9,412 bases of DNA from Desulfobulbaceae bacterium. GTDB lineage: Bacteria > Desulfobacterota > Desulfobulbia > Desulfobulbales > Desulfocapsaceae. The position numbers and the translations under genes are program-made. The notes under the pieces are model-generated. The model was not told where the DNA came from, did no database searches, and was given only the letters and a program-made list of their open reading frames with translations. Shown here one piece after another: positions 6,230 to 9,412 of this stretch (position 1 is the stretch's first letter; every line of letters begins with the position of its first letter). Where the stretch lies: positions 1 to 9,412 of the forward strand of contig JAIRRG010000011.1 of NCBI GenBank assembly GCA_031256095.1. The letters run 5' to 3'.

Positions 6230-6267
6230 AAAAAAATAGCCTTCTCGCCTCGTTAAGGCGGAAGGCT
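6230..6267 (-). terminator. Intrinsic terminator of the ArsR-family gene
   Basis: On the minus strand a 12-bp stem with one bulged base (AGCCTTCTCGCCT at 6238-6250 pairing with AGGCGGAAGGCT at 6256-6267, loop 6251-6255) is followed by a run of T (complement of the A-run 6230-6236). It begins about 20 bases after the stop of the ArsR gene. On the + strand no U-tract follows the stem, so it would not be a good terminator for Nth-XthA. Confidence 0.8.
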
Positions 6268-6286
6268 GTCGGCGGCTTGTCATTTC

Positions 6287-6595
6287 TCAGCTATGCCGCA
6301 CATACTCTAGGAGATTGCTCAGGGTTTCTTCGAGCCAGGGGCAGTTAATCCAGAACCAAACTTCTTTGCCGATTTTTTCCGACTTGAGGACATTGGCCTC
6401 GCGTAGAATCTTCAGGTGGTGCGAGACGGTGGAACGGGTCAGCGTCGACACCTCGGCGATGTCGCCGACGTTCAGGCGCTCGTTTTTGTCAAACAAAAGG
6501 AGAATGCGCTGCCGGTGCTCATCACCCAGGGCGGTGAAGACCCGCGACATCGGCTGCCATTCGGGAGGGAGTATTTTCGAGTAGTCTTTTTTCAT
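6287..6595 (-). CDS. ArsR/SmtB-family winged-helix transcriptional regulator
   Basis: This 102-residue protein is a predicted dimeric DNA-binding repressor. VFTALGDEHRQRILLLF (19-35) is the family's signature helix. NVGDIAEVSTLTRSTVSHHL (42-61) is the helix-turn-helix, with the recognition helix TRSTVSHHLKIL. VLKSEKIGKEVWFWI (69-83) is the wing. The metal-sensing ELCVCDL motif of the ArsR alpha-3 helix is replaced by NVGDIAE, and the only cysteine is Cys85, so classical arsenic or zinc sensing through alpha-3 is unlikely and the signal is unknown. The gene is divergent from the KdnB-like dehydrogenase across 309 bases, and neighbouring position makes that gene a candidate target. A clear Shine-Dalgarno was not found before the ATG. 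It has its own terminator. Confidence 0.85.
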   Translation of the reverse strand: MKKDYSKILPPEWQPMSRVFTALGDEHRQRILLLFDKNERLNVGDIAEVSTLTRSTVSHHLKILREANVLKSEKIGKEVWFWINCPWLEETLSNLLEYVRHS

Positions 6596-6904
6596 GTCGA
6601 CGATACTGATTTATTCGTTTTGATAATGCAAGAAAAAAACACTTCTCCATGGTAAAATCATTCTAATATCAAGTATATCGGTTCGTTGTCGCGTCTTGGC
6701 CGGGATACAATCGCCGATGAAATGCCTAGTGGTGGCCAAAACCGCTGTCCAATCCTCATCCACTTTGTGTCACAGGGGGCATTGCCCCGCTTGCTGCCGG
6801 GCTTGAATTATCCCGTCCTTTGTGGTAGGGAGCGTCTTGCGCCGCTGGGCGAATTGGCGCCCGGCGGCGGCATCTGTCATTTTCATGAGGAAGACTCTAC
6901 CGCA
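6596..6904 (+). other. Divergent intergenic region and long leader of the kdnB-like gene
   Basis: No convincing gene is present. The frame of the downstream dehydrogenase stays open from TTG 6686, but the extra residues resemble nothing known to me and lack a start signal. The left part (6605-6680) is AT-rich and should hold the divergent promoters, with ATATC elements at 6665-6669 and 6675-6679. I could not place a good -35/-10 pair. GAGGAAG (6887-6893) is the likely ribosome-binding site for ATG 6905, with 11 bases between. Confidence 0.4.
6841..6868 (+). promoter_or_regulatory. Stable GC hairpin just upstream of the kdnB ribosome-binding site
   Basis: GCCGCTGGGC (6841-6850) pairs with GCCCGGCGGC (6859-6868) over 10 bp including one G-U, with an 8-base loop. 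It sits 18 bases before the Shine-Dalgarno and has no following U-tract, so it is not an intrinsic terminator. It may influence translation or RNA stability of the leader; no known riboswitch class was recognised. Confidence 0.35.
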
Positions 6905-7972
6905 ATGTACAGGAATTTTAGCATAGTCCCGAAAATCATTTTTGGCCGTGGCTCGTTTAATCAGCTGGATGATGTTCTGTCGTCGCGGCGGGCCAACTCC
7001 GACAGCTACATCGTTTTCGTTATGGACGATGTTTTCGCTGGCAAACCGCTGGAGAAACGGATACCCCTACATGGCAAAGATTTTCTATTGCCAGTCAATG
7101 TCGACGACGAGCCGAAGACCAGCTACATTGACAAACTGGTGGCGCAGATCAAAGCTTATGCGCCGCAACTGCCAGCGGGCATTATCGGCATTGGCGGCGG
7201 CGCGGCCATGGACATTGCCAAGGCGGTGTCACTGCTGCTCACCAATCCCGGTTCATCCGCTGATTATCAAGGTTGGGATTTAATCACAAAACCGGCCATC
7301 TACCACGCCGCCGTCCCGACCTTGGCCGGCACCGGCGCCGAAATCTCCCGCACCTGCATCCTGACAGGGCCTGAGAAAAAACTCGGCATCAACAGCGATT
7401 ATACCCTGTTTGATCAAATCCTGTTTGATCCGGAGCTTTTGGCCGGCGTGCCGAAAGACCAGTGGTTTTATACCGGCATGGACTGCTACATCCACGATGT
7501 CGAGTCACTGAACGGCAAGTTCATCAACGCCTTCAGCATGGCCTATGGCGAAAAATCGCAGGAACTGTGCCGTCAGGTTTTTCTCGAAGACCATGCCGAC
7601 GCTGCCGACCGGCTAATGATGGCCTCGTATTTCGGCGGCATGAGCATCGCCTATTCCCAGGTCGGCGCCTGCCATGCCCTGTCCTATGGTTTGTCCTACG
7701 TTCTCGGGATTCACCACGGCATCGGCTGCTGCATCGCCTTTGATTATCTCGACGATTTCTACCCGACGGGAGTGGCCGAATTCCGTAAAATGATGACGCG
7801 GCATGGCATCCAGTTACCGCGCAACCTGACTAAAAACATGGATCAACAGAGCCTCGACAAGATGGTGAAAACCGCCCTCAACCTTGATCCACTGTGGGCC
7901 AACTGTTTGGGGCCGGATTGGAAAAACATCATGACCCCGGAAAAAACCCTGGCCCTGTATAAAAGGATGTAA
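6905..7972 (+). CDS. kdnB: 3-deoxy-D-manno-octulosonate 8-oxidase, iron-containing alcohol dehydrogenase (KdnB-like)
   Basis: This 355-residue group III (iron-containing) alcohol dehydrogenase closely matches my recollection of Shewanella KdnB, which oxidises the C8 hydroxyl of Kdo before KdnA transaminates it to 8-amino-Kdo, a lipopolysaccharide sugar. Matching stretches include VPKIIFGRGSFNQLDDVL (8-25), GWDLITKPA, DQWFYTGMDCYIHDVESL (185-202) and GGMSIAYSQVGACHALSYGL (244-263). GIGGGAAMD (95-103) is the nucleotide-binding loop, and metal ligands are Asp193, His197, His257 and His271. ATG 6905 is chosen because family similarity starts there (MYRNFSIVPK) and GAGGAAG lies upstream, although the frame is open further back. 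The gene is followed by a strong terminator, so it appears to be transcribed alone. No kdnA or Kdo gene is in the window. A different alcohol substrate remains possible. Confidence 0.83.
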   Translation: MYRNFSIVPKIIFGRGSFNQLDDVLSSRRANSDSYIVFVMDDVFAGKPLEKRIPLHGKDFLLPVNVDDEPKTSYIDKLVAQIKAYAPQLPAGIIGIGGGAAMDIAKAVSLLLTNPGSSADYQGWDLITKPAIYHAAVPTLAGTGAEISRTCILTGPEKKLGINSDYTLFDQILFDPELLAGVPKDQWFYTGMDCYIHDVESLNGKFINAFSMAYGEKSQELCRQVFLEDHADAADRLMMASYFGGMSIAYSQVGACHALSYGLSYVLGIHHGIGCCIAFDYLDDFYPTGVAEFRKMMTRHGIQLPRNLTKNMDQQSLDKMVKTALNLDPLWANCLGPDWKNIMTPEKTLALYKRM

Positions 7973-8013
7973 GTCGAACGAGAGGCGATCATCCTACTCC
8001 CTTGCCCTATGTT

Positions 8014-8056
8014 CCGCCCGCCCACGCTCATCACTGGACGGGCGGTATTGTTTTTA
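8014..8056 (+). terminator. Intrinsic terminator after kdnB
   Basis: CCGCCCG (8014-8020) pairs with CGGGCGG (8039-8045). An inner CCA/TGG (8022-8024 with 8035-8037) extends the stem past a one-base mismatch. The stem is followed by TATTGTTTTT (8046-8055). It lies about 40 bases after the kdnB stop and isolates kdnB from mutY. Confidence 0.8.
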
Positions 8057-8100
8057 TCAGCCCATCATTTCCTGTCTAACACTAACATTTTCTGCATTTG

Positions 8101-9231
8101 ATGGCGCCGGTCATGCCACTGCCAGTTTCCAGCCCGATGACCGCTTTCCCCCAGCCAGACGCCGCCTGGCTCGATAATTTTCAGGAAAAGCTGCTCACTT
8201 GGTTCGCCGCCAATCGCCGCCCGCTGCCTTGGCGTCAGGATTATCAGCCCTACCACATCTGGATCTCCGAGGTTATGCTCCAGCAAACCCAGATGGAGCG
8301 CGGCGTCGCCTACTTTCGCCGCTGGATCAGCCGCTTTCCCGATGTGGCGGCGGTGGCGGCGGCTGACCGGGACGAACTGCTCAAGTATTGGGAAGGTTTG
8401 GGCTATTACTCGCGGCTCGACAACCTGCGCCGGGCAGCCCAGGCGCTCATCGAGCGGCACGGCGGCACCTTGCCGGACAATCTCGAAGAATTGCAACGAT
8501 TACCAGGTATTGGCCAATATACGGCGGCAGCCATTGCCAGTATTGCCTTTGGCCGTGATGTCGCCCTCGTCGACGCCAATGTCACGCGGCTATTAGCTCG
8601 CCTGTTCGACCTTGAGCAGCCGCTTTACGACCAGGCGGGGCGGCGTCTCGTGGAAAATATCGCCACGGCGCTTTTACCGTCAGGCCAGGCGCGAGACTAC
8701 AACCAAGCACTGATGGAACTGGGCGCTTTACTCTGCGCGCCAAAAAGACCGCGCTGCCTGGCCTGCTCGCTTAACAGGCTTTGCCTGGCCCAAAAACACG
8801 GTACAGCCACCTTACGGCCCAAGCCGCGCCGGGCCATTGTCAAGACCAACCTGCCGATGGCGGCGGCGGTGCTTGTCCACGATGGCCATGTATTACTCCG
8901 TCAGCGCCCGGCTAAAGGCATGTGGGCCGGCCTGTGGGAATTTCCTGGCCTTATCCTTGGGCCTGACCAAGATGCCGCCGCCCTGGCTGAGGAAGTACGG
9001 CATCTCATCGGCGTCGATGTCGTCTTGGAAAAACTCGCCCGCATCGAACATCACCATACCCGTTACCGTGTGCTGCTCGACGGCTATTTCTGTCATCTGA
9101 GCACCCAGCCGCAAAAAACGCCCGACCGCTGCCGCTGGGTCAAGGTGGAAGAACTTGCCGCCTACGCCCTTTCCGCCGGGCACCGCCGCTTGGCCGGGCT
9201 GATTCCGCCTGCTGTTGCGCCGCGCAAATAA
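8101..9231 (+). CDS. mutY: A/G-specific adenine DNA glycosylase MutY
   Basis: MutY removes adenine mispaired with 8-oxoguanine in the cytosol, preventing G:C to T:A mutations. The protein is 376 residues from ATG 8101. WISEVMLQQTQ carries the catalytic Glu57. LPGIGQYTAAAI (134-145) is the HhH. Asp158 in LVDANVTRLL is the catalytic Asp, and YNQALMELGA is a MutY signature. Cys212, 219, 222 and 228 form an intact C-X6-C-X2-C-X5-C iron-sulfur motif. From about 250 a NUDIX-like domain (LLRQRPAKGMWAGLWEFPG) is the 8-oxoG recognition domain, with HHHTRYR at 317-323. The exact start is uncertain: TTG 8098, ATG 8113 and ATG 8137 are in frame and none has a clear Shine-Dalgarno. Conserved sequence begins near residue 22, so ATG 8137 is realistic. 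It has its own transcription unit after the kdnB terminator. Confidence 0.92.
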   Translation: MAPVMPLPVSSPMTAFPQPDAAWLDNFQEKLLTWFAANRRPLPWRQDYQPYHIWISEVMLQQTQMERGVAYFRRWISRFPDVAAVAAADRDELLKYWEGLGYYSRLDNLRRAAQALIERHGGTLPDNLEELQRLPGIGQYTAAAIASIAFGRDVALVDANVTRLLARLFDLEQPLYDQAGRRLVENIATALLPSGQARDYNQALMELGALLCAPKRPRCLACSLNRLCLAQKHGTATLRPKPRRAIVKTNLPMAAAVLVHDGHVLLRQRPAKGMWAGLWEFPGLILGPDQDAAALAEEVRHLIGVDVVLEKLARIEHHHTRYRVLLDGYFCHLSTQPQKTPDRCRWVKVEELAAYALSAGHRRLAGLIPPAVAPRK

Positions 9232-9331
9232 CTGGTTAGACGAGCAGAAAAAGGGGTTGCTTTTCCCGCAAAGCGTCCTAAAACAGAGGTCAAACACCGC
9301 CCTGTGGCACAACTGGACAGAGGAGGAAAGC

Positions 9332-9412
9332 ATGGAACAGCATGGGCATGAAACGGAGTGTGATTGTAAGGGAAAAGAAATGGCGGCTGGCGCTACCAAC
9401 TTGCCAAACGCC
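9332..9412 (+). CDS. Start of an unidentified gene, 3' end outside the window
   Basis: An open frame starts at ATG 9332 and runs to the window end without a stop (27 codons). AGGAGG (9321-9326) lies five bases before the ATG and is the strongest ribosome-binding site in the window, so the start is believable. The N-terminus MEQHGHETECDCKGKE is hydrophilic, with His and a CDC pair. Short Cys/His-rich leaders like this occur before the P-loop of some Mrp/NBP35-type ATPases, but nothing of a domain is visible, so this is only a guess. It lies 100 bases after mutY on the same strand, with no obvious terminator between. Confidence 0.55.
   Translation, partial: MEQHGHETECDCKGKEMAAGATNLPNA

Noticed and set aside
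6620..6658. TTGATA and TAAAAT as a promoter for kdnB
   Set aside because: The spacer is 27 bases, far outside the usual 16-18.
6719..6808. 29-codon leader peptide starting ATGAAATGC
   Set aside because: No Shine-Dalgarno, no run of regulatory codons and no conserved look; probably chance.
6686..6904. In-frame 73-codon N-terminal extension of the KdnB-like protein
   Set aside because: It begins at TTG without a ribosome-binding site and shows no recognisable family sequence; KdnB similarity starts exactly at ATG 6905, which has GAGGAAG upstream.
9250..9275. Possible terminator after mutY (AAAAAGGGG with CTTTTCCC)
   Set aside because: The bases do not pair into a consistent stem and no T-tract follows.
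8893..9399. 168-residue minus-strand open frame over the mutY 3' end
   Set aside because: It is mostly antisense to the MutY NUDIX-like domain and crosses the strong start at 9332 on the other strand; no domain recognised.

Overview
The window looks like a chromosomal segment of a Gram-negative bacterium, most likely a member of the Desulfobacterota (Desulfobulbales-like). This is inferred from remembered protein resemblances (LysA, KdnB, an EndoIII-domain protein), the moderately GC-rich coding sequence, and palindromic intergenic repeats of a type common in that group. An outer membrane is implied by KdnB (lipopolysaccharide Kdo modification) and by the YcbB-type L,D-transpeptidase. The taxonomic assignment is tentative.

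Layout. Positions 1-90 hold the last 29 codons of an IS110-type transposase. Positions 91-405 hold no gene but are packed with palindromic repeats and a plausible sigma-70 promoter. Next come an endonuclease III-related DNA glycosylase (+) and, converging on it, a phosphoglycolate phosphatase (gph, -). Divergent from gph is a tight three-gene unit on the + strand: lysA, a secreted L,D-transpeptidase, and one long ORF that fuses endonuclease III (Nth) to exonuclease III (XthA). The genes are 1 nt apart and then overlap by 4 nt. An ArsR-type regulator with its own intrinsic terminator lies on the - strand. After a 309-base leader region comes an iron-containing alcohol dehydrogenase of the KdnB type, closed by an intrinsic terminator. 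Then come mutY and the first 27 codons of a gene that runs off the window behind a very strong ribosome-binding site.

Themes. Three HhH-GPD DNA glycosylase modules lie within 9 kb: an EndoIII/MagIII-like protein, Nth and MutY. Nth is covalently joined to the AP endonuclease that acts next in base excision repair. A second theme is the cell envelope. LysA consumes meso-diaminopimelate, the L,D-transpeptidase probably cross-links peptidoglycan through it, and KdnB modifies Kdo of lipopolysaccharide.

The observations most worth a second look are the Nth-XthA fusion with a Shine-Dalgarno/ATG preserved at its junction, the two halves of an AT-rich palindrome that bracket the EndoIII-like gene almost from start codon to stop codon, the loss of one iron-sulfur cysteine in that protein, and a kdnB gene without kdnA nearby. 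No CRISPR array, tRNA, rRNA or phage gene was seen.
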